64,000 bases of DNA from Lumnitzera littorea (GCA_024138015.1 JAMXBB010000011.1:78568953-78632952), one strand, 5' to 3'. Shown: positions 1-12,286, counted from the first letter of the stretch. A program made the numbers and translations. Notes: generated by a model not told the origin, from the letters alone.

Positions 1-1520
1 AAAATGGAAATCATTTCCACTTGAAAATCCCAATGTATGCAGTCAAGGAAGGAATGAATTGGTGTCTGAACATTTTTAGCTACATTTCACCCTTTCTAAT
101 TACGTTTGGCAAGATTTAATATTAAAAAAGATAAAAGAAGAAGCGAATAAATTACTGACAGTAAAAGGAAGGGAAAATAGAAAAAAATATTCAAAATTAT
201 AGGGATTCATCCTTATAAATTAGTCATCTCTTCTGCTCAATTGAAGCATCCACCTGTATCGTAGATAAATATCAACATTTAAAATAACTTGGGTCTACAC
301 TTAGCTGAGATGAAGATAACTAAGATAAGATGAAATTAAGAAGAAGAGGAAGAAGTAAATTTCCAGAATAAGAGAGAAAGAGATGAAGATAACTAAGATA
401 AGATGAAGCAACATCACGACAACAAAGTAACATGTACAAGGAAAATTGAAAATAGTCAAAAGAAAAAACACAAATTGAATAAAAATGATTTCATTAAATT
501 CCTGGGAAAGTAGGCCGGGGGACAACAAATAAGAGGAAGAGACGAAATCTCCTCTTTAGAACATCTAAAAGGACTTTTCCTAAACATGTCCAACGAAATT
601 AAAAGAAAGGAAATCAGAGCTAATTAAACGTCAAAGAAGATTATGGAAAACGAAAAGCTTCAGAATTTTGAAGCCCCGATACAACGGAAAATTTTCAACA
701 ACAAAGTTGAATTTTTCAATCCTGAGGAGGGGGGGAAAAAAAAAAATATCAAACGATGTGAGATAGTTAATGCTTGAGCTGCAATACGTGTATATATAAA
801 TATTTTCTTATCCAAATGTATTATACATACTTGGCTGGTAAAATTGGAAGTATATCTGGTTCTATTAGATTCTTCGTACTTTTCTTGTACTAACTCAACA
901 TACATCTAAATACACGTGGCGTTAGCAAGAAATTAGGTGTATTTACAACTTCGATTTGTATTAACATTTTTTATGATGGTTGACTATTGATTTCTTTTAC
1001 TTTTCTTTAAAATTAACTGTCGCGAAAAGTTAACTTATTTAGAATACTGCAATAATATTTGATGATCATATTATATTTTGACTATAGTAAATATCGAAAA
1101 AAAAAATCCAAAAAGGAACATTTTTCGTAAAATCAACACAATTTTTTCTTTTTCCCATTTTGTGAAAGTCTAGGAGTACTTATGCATGTGTGAATATAGG
1201 AATACATGAACCACGTCTATATTCGATTGATAGTTGTTGAGGTTGTTTCGCCCATACTAAGGCGATTGTTTCAAGGAAAAGCACTTATTAACAGAAAATC
1301 TTTCCCTTTATAAATATTTTCATGTAAATGACTTATTTTAATGTGTTTTGCTGTGTTTATAAAGATTTACTAAAAATATTTATGTAGTATTTTACATGAA
1401 ATTTTCGTAAAATATAAACGTATTTAGCTAAAGCATTATCAGTATTTAACGTTGTGTCAAAAGTTTATCGTAAAAGTACAAAATGTAATTATATTTTGAT
1501 ATTCATGATTACAACCACTT

Positions 1521-1525
<5 letters not shown>

Positions 1526-1555
<30 letters not shown>
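1526..1555. repeat. (TA)n microsatellite
   Basis: An almost perfect run of alternating T and A of about 29 bases. It is a simple sequence repeat in non-coding DNA. Confidence 0.95.
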
Positions 1556-1562
<7 letters not shown>

Positions 1563-3189
1563 GATATTAACAAGTATTTTGAAATTTTTTGCATTAAAAT
1601 CTATTCATTTTTAAAATATGAATTATTGGCTGATTCTAATAAAAAATCGGATAGGAATTATTTTCCTAGAGGTAGAAAGACTTTGTATACACCACTATGG
1701 AAAACGACCTAACGAAAGGCATAATTTGTTTTTCTGGATTTTGTTAGGATTTTTCCTTTTAACGAGAAAATATCTTCCCATGCAAAAAAAAAAAAAAGAT
1801 TTTTTTACCTAAAATGTTGTTTCAATAAAGAAAAATCAGAAAATAAGAAGATATTTTTTTTTTAAACAAACGGAGCCAAAAAGTTGACCAGCACCATAAA
1901 TCGTAGGACGAAAGTTAAACCTGAAAATGAATATGAGCATTTAACTCATGAGAATTATTAAGTTTGATTATGTTACTGATTCTAGGTGAATTAAAAGTTA
2001 GCATGCAAAACTATACGATGACCTCTGATGATGTAGATTGTCGAGGCCATATCTATGCATTAACTTTCCACAAATCAAATCGTGACATAAAAATGACATA
2101 ATCAGAACTGTTCAAATGTAGCCGTTAGTGCTGAATTGAAAACCGCGATTCAAGTTTTTAATCGACAGCTAACTGATCAACCTTTCTGCGCATGGAAATA
2201 AGTGATTCATAGGAATCTATTAAATCTTAAAAAAGAATTAAGTATATTTTTATGTATTTATTTATTTATTTTGCATAATATAGTATATACAATGTATATT
2301 GAAAAGATTAAACAATTAAGCTTATTATTTATTATCTCAAGCTGCTTGGTACTAGGTGAATTGAACAACTTGTTGAAGCTTTTATTGTGTTGAATGTTGG
2401 TTTTTTAATCGAATATATTAGGTTTAAATTTTTATTTATATTATTATAAAAAAGAAAAAGAATAACCACCGTAAGTTTTATATTACACACGTTTTTCTTT
2501 CTTTTTTGGGGACACAATCTACCCATATCTTCCGTTTCTTTTGCAAATGCTAATCATTATTGAATTACTGGCAAATAGTAATGCCTCATTCTTTTGAAAA
2601 TCAAAGATATAATAGTGTATTACTAATGATCATGCGATGAATTTATGCGTATGATTAATATTTGACCAATGATGGACTAGGATATACAAGAAATGATGTT
2701 TCATGCGCATGACTAAAGACCTAAAGACAAAATGCACACTATGAAGCAACCAAGTAGTTCCCAAAGGGTAAGAAAGTAACGAAGCTTTATGTGGTGCCAA
2801 CAAGTAAAAGCCCTTCCTTTCTTTTCAAAATCATGGCTACAGTAACACCCAATAAGCCGAACGCACTGCATTATCTTTCAAGAATACATTATGACCCTAA
2901 CCCATCAATCAAAATTGAGAAAACTCCGTTTTGATACAACTTTTTTTTTTTTTTTTGTCCTCTATGGAAATGGCCCAATGAATTTTGAATTCATTGAAGT
3001 TGATGGATTTGACAGAACTTTAATGTTACTGTTTCCCCATGAAATGATATTAGGAAAAGCTTGCGTGTGGGTTGGCCACACAGATCGAGATGGGCTTCCT
3101 ATGAATTCGAAGTGTATGATCTGCTTTTTGCATGATAAAGTGCATCTAGACCTGGCTTGATTAAGAGTACAATTACATAAACATAAATA

Positions 3190-3231
3190 AATATATATAT
3201 ATATATATATGCATGCATACATATACATACA
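3190..3231. repeat. (AT)n followed by CATA/CA-rich repeat
   Basis: About ten AT units (3190-3210) run directly into an alternating purine-pyrimidine stretch of GCATGCATACATATACATACACAC type. Simple sequence. Confidence 0.9.
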
Positions 3232-3623
3232 CACGAAATTGACTCGAAAAGAAATGTAAAGTTTTATATGACAGGCTTTTCTCAAAAAAAAAAATATACA
3301 AAAGAGAACTCGTTTTAAAAAAAAATTATGAATATAGTATATTGAAGACATATGTAATAGATACGCTTTTAATATACTACTTATATAAAGTTTAATTTGT
3401 ATGGTCAGAACTCATTCTTACCTATATTAGTTTCTAAAATTTTCAAAATACAGAGAAAAATTAAATAAAGTTATAGTTAGAGTATCGAACCATTTCCTAA
3501 TGCGGGTATACATCATTAACAGGTAACAATCTATAATTTATGTGAATTTTATTTATTTATTTTTTTGTTATCTTAGTAATAATCAATATTATTCAATATT
3601 AAAAAAAATATTAGTTAATGATG

Positions 3624-3860
3624 TAAATTTCATAATTATAGATGTATCGTAAATTGTATAAATTATTAATATTTGATGAAAATATATTTTATGTTGTCTA
3701 AATTTAAGAATTTTTTGTGTTATGGTACATAAGTTATACGAATATAAATTTTGTAGTTATAGATGTACCGTAAATTATATAAATTATTAATAATTGATGA
3801 AAATATATTTTATGTTACATAAAATTAGGAATTTTTTTGTATTACGGTATATATATTTAG
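3624..3860. repeat. Tandem duplication, 121-bp unit
   Basis: Two adjacent diverged copies of one AT-rich unit. The landmark GATGTATCGTAAATT at 3641 recurs as GATGTACCGTAAATT at 3762, giving a 121-bp period. Both copies go on through the same TGATGAAAATATATTTTATG block. There are only two copies and no coding content. Confidence 0.85.
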
Positions 3861-4365
3861 TGTTTTTATTATGTTAGGTCGAATTAAAAGTATATGTTGG
3901 GTATTTGTGTTGGCGATGTAGCTTAACAAGATGATTAAGTGTATTTTGTAAAGTTGTCGCTCGAAATGTAGATAACGTTTTTTATTTCATCTAAATATTC
4001 GATTCATTATAGCATTACTAAGGTGTGAATAGTAGATTATGTGAAAGTAATTATCTACGCGAACTGAAATATAGTAATGGGTAGTTGGTGTACCAAACTT
4101 ATTTATATGTGATTGCAAGATAGATGGAGCCGTGACCGATTGATCTACGTATACTTGTAAGGCAGGCCAGTCATCGTTTATAGGCCGTCTAGGAGGGCAG
4201 GGTGAGTAATGTCATTATTATTTACAACCAATTCTCTTATTAACGATGTGTTACTTGCTAACTTAACTAAATGTTTGTTTAAAAAGCGGCATATGCATTA
4301 TGAGTGTAACGTAGTGAAATGTCATTATGTAAGGATGAACAGGATATCCCTATTTATCCTAGGAT
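3861..4365. other. Unassigned sequence upstream of the PMD pseudogene
   Basis: No open frame or known motif that I recognise. The base composition becomes less AT-rich towards 4100-4365, next to the decayed PMD coding sequence. It may hold that gene's 5' end or the left part of its host element, but I cannot define a boundary. Confidence 0.4.
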
Positions 4366-6373
4366 AAAGCCATATATACGGTAAGCTGGGTTTTGGGGAG
4401 TTACACAGCTCCTATTTAATATGTCAGATTGGCATATGAATACGGCACTTATTGAGAGATGGATGCCTGAGATACATACGTTCCACTTATCCACTAGAGA
4501 GGCAACCATCACACTACAAGATGTTGAGGTCTAGCTTAGACTTTTAGTTGAGGGGTTCATAGTGATAGGGCGAATAAAGACGGATGATGAGGAGAGCTAG
4601 GTTGATATAGGAGAGAGGTTGTTGGGCATGAGGCCTACTTAGATGAGGGGTGCTCGCTTATTTCTGATGTGGTTATGAAAGCACTTCTGGATACTTCCCC
4701 GTGGGGTTGACGATGAGACGATCCAACAGTACACGCATGCATACATACTCAACTTGATGGGAGGATTTATATTTATGGATAAATCCTCCAGTTTTATCTT
4801 CCTGATATTCCTGCTATTGCTGGAGGACTTCTTGGTTGTTGGGCAGTTTAATTAGGGCAACGTATGCTTAGCATGATAGTACCGACAATTATACTCTACC
4901 TCCTCATCCGACGTGCATGAGTTAGAAGGGGCCGCGATTCTACTACAGGTCTAGGCTTGAGATAGATTCCCACATGTCACCCTTTCTTAATCAATATGGG
5001 TTTATTATCAACGGGGATAAGCCATTGGCGACCAGATGGAGGGTGGTGCAAGATACGACTTAGCATCCAATGCATGTCGTAGATGCGTATTGCATAGCTT
5101 TTGACATGCAGACAACGCGACAAGTATGATATGATAAGTTATCTTTTTTGCTGTCCTTTTTTTTTACAGTAAATGATAACCATCGTTGTTTGACTAGTTA
5201 TTTAATTTTTTATTTTCTGCCCTTTAGGTTGTTTGGGAGCCTTATATAGAGGAATTGCTGCAATTGCTACCTCAGTATTGTATTGCCGGGCAACACATTT
5301 AGACTGCTCGAGTACCACTCATATGTTTTTACATCATTAAGCGGTGCTTTCTAGACCTTGTTGTCCAGTAGTTTGGAGGATATTAGTACGTTTTACAGGA
5401 GGTTAACACCTCAAAGCAACTCCACCAGCTGGACCTCTAGGGTAGGATGGATGTTGACTGGATCAACTTATTGTCTTCTTACATCTAGGCTTGGGGACAG
5501 AGATATGGGTTTTTAGTACACATCTAGGGTCCTCGAGGGATCGATGAGAGCTACTGGCCATGGTATAGAAAAATCACTCGTTGTTATATTATACACCATG
5601 GAGCTATCATTGGTTGATTGGTATGTACATCTAAAATCGTATATTATTTTATATTTCACTCATTCATACTTGCTATCATATATACCAACATCTATTTTCT
5701 TTACTTATTTTAGGTAGACTCGCTTAGGAGTGTCAAGCTAGCACATGACTATCCTATAACGTTGGGTATTGCAGATGGAGCACTTGACTTCGTTGAGCAA
5801 CACAATGGCCTTATCCTTTACCTATAGTAAGGGGACGTACATGAGCCACCCCATATGGACCACGGTGGGGATCAGGGACCACCTACTGACGAAGAGATGC
5901 CAGCTCCTCATACACTACTTAGGGGTAAAGCTAAAGTTCAAGGAGATAAGGCTCGAATGATACGTTGTCGGGTAGACCTCGGTGACGATATCTCACCACA
6001 TGCCTATCATTCCATAGACTTAGGGCATATCGGTCAGGGATATAGCACACACTCTGGGTCAAGTGTTGCTTCCACTTTAGGAGCCGAATCCAGCTTCAGG
6101 CCTAGATCTAGTGCATATAGGACTCCCGAATTCCAATAACATCTTGACCTTACTACTCCACCAACTCCTCAAAAGCGACATTCTACCCCCACATAATCAT
6201 CCATGAGTGAGGGCATCACCTAGTTGCATCCAGGCCATTTAGCTGACTCAACTCCTCTTAAGGAACTTGAGCTTGACGATCCACCACCTGACCTTACTCA
6301 AACACACACTAAACGGGGGCATTCACTTCTCTCTTATGCCATGAGGACCTTCATACAACGTAAGCATCGGTAG
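4366..6373 (+). pseudogene. Decayed plant mobile domain (PMD, MAIN/MAIL1-like) gene
   Basis: Translation in shifting frames gives recognisable PMD signatures in order: a segment from the ATG at 4421 with ALIERW, HTFHL and EATITLQDVEV; then FMDKS and a LLLEDF-type block (about 4770-4840); RFPHV (about 4965); VVWEPYIEELLQLLP (about 5228); VPLICFYIIKR (about 5305); and a WYRKITR block (about 5560). This is the domain annotated as pfam10536 or 'serine/threonine-protein phosphatase 7 long form homolog', found both in domesticated MAIN/MAIL genes and in transposons. Two stretches with GT...AG ends interrupt it (roughly 5125-5226 and 5620-5714) and look like retained introns. A low-complexity Ser/Pro/Thr-rich tail reaches a TAG at 6371-6373. 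Many in-frame stops (for example right after DVEV) and frameshifts show it is dead. A transposon origin is likely but the element ends are not proven. Confidence 0.7.
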
Positions 6374-6670
6374 ATATGTTTAGTCTATTGTTTTTGTTTT
6401 CTTCTTTTATTTTTCCATTGTATTGATCTTGTCATTGACTCATTACAATTTTTCTATATATACTAATTATTCGAAATACATTTCACTTTTCATCATATGT
6501 TACATTCAATGTATGGTTTATTTATCCTAATTTTACAATTTACAATTACTTTTTCTTTTATTCAACTCAAATGGTCATTAGATGATTATCCCATGCGCTT
6601 ATTTCTTCCCCACTTGCCATATTTGTTAAAGTGTTCCACCAATTGTGATTTTATGTAATTGATTACTACA
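6374..6670. other. AT-rich sequence after the PMD pseudogene
   Basis: Nothing recognised. T-rich sequence that could be the former 3' untranslated region of the PMD gene. Confidence 0.4.
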
Positions 6671-6885
6671 TCAAACTTTCCATTTAGTTTGCAAGTTAAG
6701 AGTTGCAAGAACATTACTTTATTGTTTTGGACGAGAGGAAATTAGCAGGGTTAGTAGAAAGTGATACTGAAGGTACACCAAACTTTCCATTCAGTTTGCA
6801 AGTTAAGGGTTGGAAAAACATTATTTTATCGTTTCAGACGGGAGGAAATTAGTAGGGGTAGTAGAAAGTGATATCGAAGGTGCAT
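6671..6885. repeat. Tandem duplication, 107-bp unit
   Basis: AAACTTTCCATTTAGTTTGC at 6673 recurs as AAACTTTCCATTCAGTTTGC at 6780. Both copies end in the same AGTAGAAAGTGATA block followed by a GAAGGT motif, which is also the left arm of the hairpins that follow. Two diverged copies with a 107-bp period. Confidence 0.85.
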
Positions 6886-7014
6886 GCATTGGATGCACCT
6901 TCAGTATGTATCTTCAGTTCAAAATGTGATACTGAAGGTGCATCCACTATATACGCCTTCAGTATAAAAATTATAAGATATTGAAGGTGCATTTACTTAA
7001 TATGCCTTTAGTAT
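6871..7014. repeat. Three consecutive imperfect hairpins sharing one arm motif
   Basis: Three inverted repeats with about 15-bp arms follow each other. The arms are 6871-6885/6893-6907, 6929-6943/6951-6965 and 6978-6992/7000-7014. The left arm is close to ATACTGAAGGTGCAT each time and the right arm is its complement with a few mismatches; loops are 7 bases each. Repeated hairpins of one motif resemble subterminal repeats of DNA transposons, and this group lies just beyond the PMD pseudogene. The role is inferred. Confidence 0.75.
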
Positions 7015-7739
7015 ACTATATTCGTAATTTTTTTTTAAACGAGCCATTTTCCGTAATATTTTTCGGAAAAAAGCCCGTATTCGTATAAAACTCAGGAATG
7101 TTAGCTCGATATGAAAGAAGAAAAATAGTTATGACTGCTGATACAAATTTTTTCTCATATTAAGCAAGCAAAGACTTAGATTAATTAATGGTGTTGTTAA
7201 ACTATAGAATAAATCATATTATACAACACATGAGTTTATCTAAAATCAATCTAAAGAGAAATAGAATAATATGCATGTTAAGGATGATTTTAACCTTGAT
7301 ATATTAGCAATTTAATAAGAATATATTGATACCTCCAATTTCAACCATATTAACTATTAAATCTTGTCTTTTTTAGATACGGTCGATTATAAGTCAAACT
7401 GAATATTTTATTCCATCTAATTAGGGTAAGTGTGTAAACTCGTGTTGCCAATGTGTATAACTAGAAGTACACTAACTGTTGGTATAAGGGGGAGAATGAA
7501 ATGATGGCAAAGTTAGTTAGCAATGTATGGGGATAGTTTGGGTCAAAGATATGATTGGAGATTAGTAGATAAGGTTTGAGGCACTAAATCTAGTGACATG
7601 ATAATGGGGTTGGTAAAAATGGACCTTGAGCTCAAAGTAGAAGAACAATGTAGATGATGTGGAGGTGGCTAGGGGCTGATCGTAGCTGGTTGAGAGGATG
7701 ATACCATGATGTTGGCTTCATACATAGATTAGGTTAGAG
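7015..7739. other. Unassigned intergenic sequence
   Basis: No domain recognised. From about 7480 the plus strand becomes poor in C, continuous with the copia-like fragment to its right, so this part may be further retroelement debris. Confidence 0.4.
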
Positions 7740-8690
7740 TCATTAAAAATGGGTTGGTTTTGTAGATAATAGGTATACATTGCATTTGAGCTAAGTTACT
7801 TAGTTTGTTTTGTGTTGTAGGTGAGGTGTGACTGGTCATCTTTAATTTGAGAAGCCATGACTTTAGGTAGAATTTCATTGATGCTAGCATTGATAGGGAC
7901 ACTAGTTTAATGTGGAAGAGCATCCATGCCTCCTAGCTCTTGATCGACCACAACCACATCCTTAATCTTTAGTGGTAGAGATTATTGTCTAAGTGTTAAG
8001 AGCAATAAGGGGAGAGTCAATGAGATCACTTGATTTATTGTTCTTAGTTAATGAGTTTGGCTCAAACTTGTTTGAAATGAGAGTAATAGGAGAGTGAGTG
8101 ACCATGGTAATAATGGCTCATATTCCCCTCGAAGACCATAGAAAGCATAAATGATAAAAGCTAAGGAGTTGAGTGCAAGGGTAAGGTAATAAAGACTAAC
8201 TAGTCTTGTTGAGGATTTTAGCTAATTTGTGTAATAGGTCACGGAGTTGTTTTTTAGCCTAAAGGAAAGGAGATGCTATTTAAGTTTTATTTTTTGTGCT
8301 ATGAAATTCTCAAGGAATTGTTAGTGAGGAATAATCTAAATATGATAGACTATGAGGATATCATGTATTTAAATAAGATATTAGTGAACCTTATGACCAT
8401 TAGGATGCTTAAACTTGGTGATTAACATAGAGCTAAGTAGCATAAGTAGGGTTAAGAAGCAGAATACCTCTAAGGGTAAAAGTGATACTATAAGGTTGGG
8501 TAAGTATAGTACCATCAACATGGCAATAAAGGTCTTTGGATGAGAAAAGAGGTCATGAGGAAGAGCTATAGTTGGCAGTTATCAACCGAGAATTTCATAG
8601 GGACGATATTAACTACATTAATGGATGAGAAATTAGGTAATGGTATGAATTTACGAATATGTTTTGAGAGTTTAGGATCAAACATATTTT
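7740..8690 (-). pseudogene. Ty1/copia-type gag fragment, heavily decayed
   Basis: Minus-strand translation gives, in order, blocks resembling copia gag (UBN2/Retrotran_gag type): a VNIVPMKFSVDN block near 8600 matching the N-terminal pattern in which gag binds a 'N(Y)LLW' motif, a FLENFIAQKIKLK block near 8310 matching the 'ARxxQLxxQL' helix, and a YGLRGEYEPLL block near 8130 matching the 'LxGLGPEYDPLV' motif. Stops and frame changes lie between them. No reverse transcriptase or LTR was found with it. The match is by pattern only, so the identification is tentative. Confidence 0.45.
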
Positions 8691-9372
8691 ACAAATAGCT
8701 TATAAAGGAAAAGTTAGTTGATTAAAAGTTGATTAAGCTTCAACAGACAACCATAAAAAGTAACAATTGAACAAACTATATCCTAACCTTCAACTAGTAC
8801 TCTTAGGTATGAGATGTACATTTGTCAAAGTTGTTATTGCTCTTTTTGAGGGATTGTATTATAACTCTTATCTTATATTCCCATTCATTTTCTACATGAA
8901 GTTATCTTCTTTCTCTGAAGAGTTTTTTACTCCTCTATTGACATTCTCTCCCTCATAAATCTCGTTACACTTTCTTGTTCTCAATGTGATAGTTATTATT
9001 CATGATGCAATTCTACTAGTTTATGGCACTTTGATGTAAAAAAGAGCTGATTTTCAGAGAGACAATGCATCTCTCAATTAAAGTTAGCAATTAAGCTTAT
9101 GTATGCAAATGCGTACACTTTAGGTGTATTATCAAGGCAAAGAACTGATAGAAATTCTATGTGATTATCTTTGGAAGTATGACAATAACTAAGGCTAAGA
9201 TGAGTTATGCTACCTTAGAGAAACAATAAATTGCAGTAAGTAATGCTACCTTAGAGAAGCAATAAATCGCAGTAGGTATATGAAGTTAACAAAATCTAAT
9301 TGTGTCTCGTAGGATCTACACTCATTCTTTACACTAATCACTTATCATTAAGTACTTACTAAAAAAGAAATG
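8691..9372. other. Unassigned sequence
   Basis: No gene recognised. A short duplication of AATGCTACCTTAGAGAAGCAATAAAT type occurs at about 9207-9272. The rest may be LTR or other retroelement remains. Confidence 0.4.
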
Positions 9373-10035
9373 TGTAATATCCCATGTGAATGAATTCCAT
9401 ATGGATTTTAGGAAAAGTTCAATAGTGGTCCATAAGGCTAAGGTAGAAAATGCTAAGATAACGCCAAATAAAAACTTTTAGGTTAAGTGATAAAAAAAGA
9501 CCATTATGTTCATTACTTAACTATTAGCTACTTTCAACTTGGGGTATTATAAAGGATATTAAAGCTAACCACCTCCCAGTAGGTGGACAATTTAGGGACA
9601 AACCATAACGGAAGTTGGTAGATTTGTTTCAACCTAATATAGAGAAGATTGCTGTGAGTGTCACCAAAGTGTTGCTCCTAACATGATTTTAAGATGATGT
9701 ATAGGTTAAGGGTGATAAGAATAAACTAAATCATATACAAAGTAGGAGGGAGAGAATCAGGCTTGATTGTAATGTTTCGCAACAAGGACGTTACTTATTT
9801 GGGGTAGGGTAGGGGTAGGGGGGGAAGGTATTATAGTATACCATGTGAATGAAATCTCACATGAATTATGGGAAGGGTTAAGTAGTTATGTATAAGGCCG
9901 AGATGAAGAATGTTAAGATAGCACTAGCTAAAAACTTGTTAAAATAACACTAGTTAAAAACTTTTGACTTAAGTGATTAAAAAAAGACCCATTAGTATTT
10001 GTTGCTTGATTATTGGCTAGTTTTAGCCTAAAATG
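9373..10035 (+). mobile_element. TRIM-like non-autonomous LTR element (candidate)
   Basis: Two diverged direct repeats, roughly 9373-9551 and 9832-10035, begin with TGTAATATCCCATGTGAATG and TATAGTATACCATGTGAATG. They share further blocks such as AAACTTTT-GGTTAAGTGAT and AAAAAAGACC. A very G-rich run at 9801-9828 precedes the second copy, where a polypurine tract should be. The interior is only about 280 bp and non-coding, which fits a terminal-repeat retrotransposon in miniature. I did not find a clear primer-binding site or target duplication, so this remains a candidate. Confidence 0.42.
9801..9828 (+). other. G-rich run, possible G-quadruplex / polypurine tract
   Basis: Four or more runs of three to seven G are separated by TA or T (GGGGTAGGGTAGGGG type), which satisfies the usual G-quadruplex pattern. 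Its place just before the second direct repeat also suits a retroelement polypurine tract. Confidence 0.6.
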
Positions 10036-11351
10036 TTAAAAAATATGTGATAATGAGATTGATTTGTTAGATTCTTATTGTGTAACAGTAGACCTTAAGA
10101 TCAAGACTAGAGAGGCACTAATAATATAGTTGACAATTATAGTTAAATTGAATCCCATCCTCTTGATCACAATTACAAAATGATATGATAGAGAATATGG
10201 ATGCACCAATTATTTATAACTTATATGATGAATTATTTGCCATGTTTATCGTGAATTTCTTAGTATATGCACTTATAAATTATCAAGAATGCAAAATCAA
10301 TCTACTTGAGTTGAACTAAAATGGAAGAAAAAGTTTTTAGTATTGTGAAATATTAGTTTCGGATGGATTGACTACCATTCACACAATTTGTTGAAGAAAT
10401 ATTAAGATTGACATACTTGAGAGTGAGGAGAGGATCATTCTACGAAATTCGCTCTTTTGCTTGTAGAGGACATTTTGAAGTTCATAAGACCATATGACAT
10501 TTGTGGTTGTATTTGATAGATAGCCATAAATTCTTTTCTTGCAAATTAACATTTTGGAAATCATGTTATCTAATGTATGGGGAAGAAACTTCATATGCCC
10601 TTTTCACCAAATCTTATGGAAATCAATATATACTTGTCATGCTCAATTATGTTTAAAAGTGTATGGAGGCTACTAGTAGTCTTAAAAATAACACTAATGT
10701 AGTGAAGTAGATTTTAAGAAAGAACATTTTTACACCGTTTAGAATTAGGAAAGCTATTATTAGTGGTAGGGTTATACAATAATGCAATAAAAAATTTTAA
10801 GACCTCGTTTAGGTTTGAAGTGAAGGCACAAGTTACTAATTGTTATCATCTAAATGAGTAGGAAAACCACTATTTCCAATTGAGTGTGAATGAAAGGGGA
10901 AAAAAGAGAATTCCAGAGAGAATATAGAGAACTAGAGATAGGATTGGTTGCTCAAGTTTGATAATCTTTGTAGGCTTCTAAGATGGTGTATATACTCTCT
11001 TAAGTATGCTCCCTTTTACCATAAACTTTTAAGAAATTTTCCTATCTTCTAGTAAAGCTAGAGATGGAAGTATTGTAAGGTTACTAATGATGAATTTAAA
11101 TTTGGAAGCAACTAATGAAAAACTATTAAGTAACTTTTAATTTGAAAATATACATGTAAGTGCAAATCTATGAAGAAAGAGAGAAGATGGCATGATATGT
11201 ACATCATGAAGTGAGCATTTAATTGAAACATATGTTTTATTATACATTTTTTTATTTATATTGTTATTAAGAAAACTAAAATTAAGGTAATTAGACTGCT
11301 TTACCTACATAATGCTTTTTGTTGATGGACAATTGTGAGATTCAATAAAGG
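10036..11351. other. Unassigned AT-rich sequence
   Basis: No coding region recognised on either strand. The only longer frame (10379-10594 minus) resembles nothing I know. Confidence 0.5.
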
Positions 11352-11356
11352 AGAAG
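11352..11356. repeat. Target-site duplication AGAAG, left copy (element A)
   Basis: AGAAG lies directly before the LTR start TGATAG and recurs at 18067-18071 directly after the other LTR end CATCA. It fixes the outer limits of element A. Confidence 0.8.
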
Positions 11357-12283
11357 TGATAGAAATCAGATCATCGAACCATTGGCTTGCGCCTGAGCTT
11401 GAGGGATGGAAAGCATAGCCAAGCGAATTCTTTCCTTAAGACCCATCATCGAGGAGTCCGAGTTACTGCAATCTGCTGACCTGATGCCCTGGACAAACCA
11501 AACCTTCTTGCACTCATCATTCATCTCCAACTGCCAATTGGAATTACACTTGAACGTCGACTTGGTTCATCCAACCATCAGCTTAGCTGACTTAAATCTA
11601 AGCCATACTAAAAGTGCCTTACGTGAATTCAACTCGGAAGAATTATTTGCTTAGTTCGGTACAACCGACTTACCACTCTTACTCAGCACCTTGGCTTGGT
11701 AGAAACCAAACTGATCGTACAAAATTGTCTTTTCTGCTAGAAAGCTATCCACCCACAACGAGTCATGTATCTAAGCAACCATGTGACGAAATCCTCCATA
11801 AAAGATGCTTATTTGTTGTATTTTCAATTGTATCCTTAGTATTCTTTGTATATTATTACTTTTAGATAATACCTTTTTTAGTCTTTTCCATTTTTAGATA
11901 GGTTGTCCTAATTTTTCGGGTATAAATCACTACTGTACATATAGTTGCAATGATCTTATTATCATCATTAACATACTAAATGTACTTCTTTGTGAATATT
12001 GCTTTCGTTAGTTTATTTACTTACCTCACTCTTATCCTAACCCTTAAGTAAGGCTAAGTGGCAAGTAACCTCACTGAACCACCTCATGTGTTATATTGAC
12101 TTATGTCGTGAGCCATTGAAAGTTCCATTGGTGTGTCATATCATATGGAATTATTTGTTGGTTTGCTTGTGTTTTACTTTTCTTGTTGTTTTTGCAACTT
12201 TCCATTACCTTTTTTAGGCTTTCTGCAAGCTCAGACCCACCCAGCGACTGGCCTTATCTGTTGTCGGCTACGGTTCTGCATCG
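11357..12283 (+). repeat. 5' LTR of element A
   Basis: Begins TGATAGAAATCA and ends TCTGCATCG. It aligns along its length with 17133-18066, for example the shared GCGAATTCTTTCCTTAAGAC block. The expected terminal CA has become CG. A TATA-like TATAAAT at 11921-11927 lies where an LTR promoter should be. Confidence 0.85.
11921..11927 (+). promoter_or_regulatory. LTR TATA-like box (element A, 5' LTR)
   Basis: TATAAAT preceded by a CGGG motif. It is conserved at the same place in the 3' LTR (17703-17709) and, on the minus strand, in the LTRs of element B. Such a box would mark the U3/R boundary region of the retroelement promoter. Activity is unknown. Confidence 0.5.
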
Positions 12284-12286
12284 TCT

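Larger units (their letters stand above)
1..3620. other. AT-rich intergenic DNA, no supported gene
   Basis: I find no recognisable coding sequence here. Open frames are short, rich in Phe/Ile/Leu/Lys and overlap A/T homopolymer runs, as expected by chance in AT-rich DNA. The longest (2891-3160 plus, 2962-3351 minus) overlap each other on opposite strands and show no familiar domain. Two AT microsatellites and several poly(A)/poly(T) runs are the only structure seen. Confidence 0.7.

Noticed and set aside
2891..3351. Overlapping open frames on opposite strands in the left region
   Set aside because: No recognisable domain, homopolymer-rich, and no exon structure that I could support.
7483..7496. 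AAGGGGGAGAATG as a copia polypurine tract on the plus strand
   Set aside because: The neighbouring copia-like gag fragment is on the minus strand and no LTR follows, so the purine run is probably chance.
9801..9828. Interstitial telomere repeat
   Set aside because: Plant telomeres are TTTAGGG repeats. The G runs here are spaced by TA without the regular unit.
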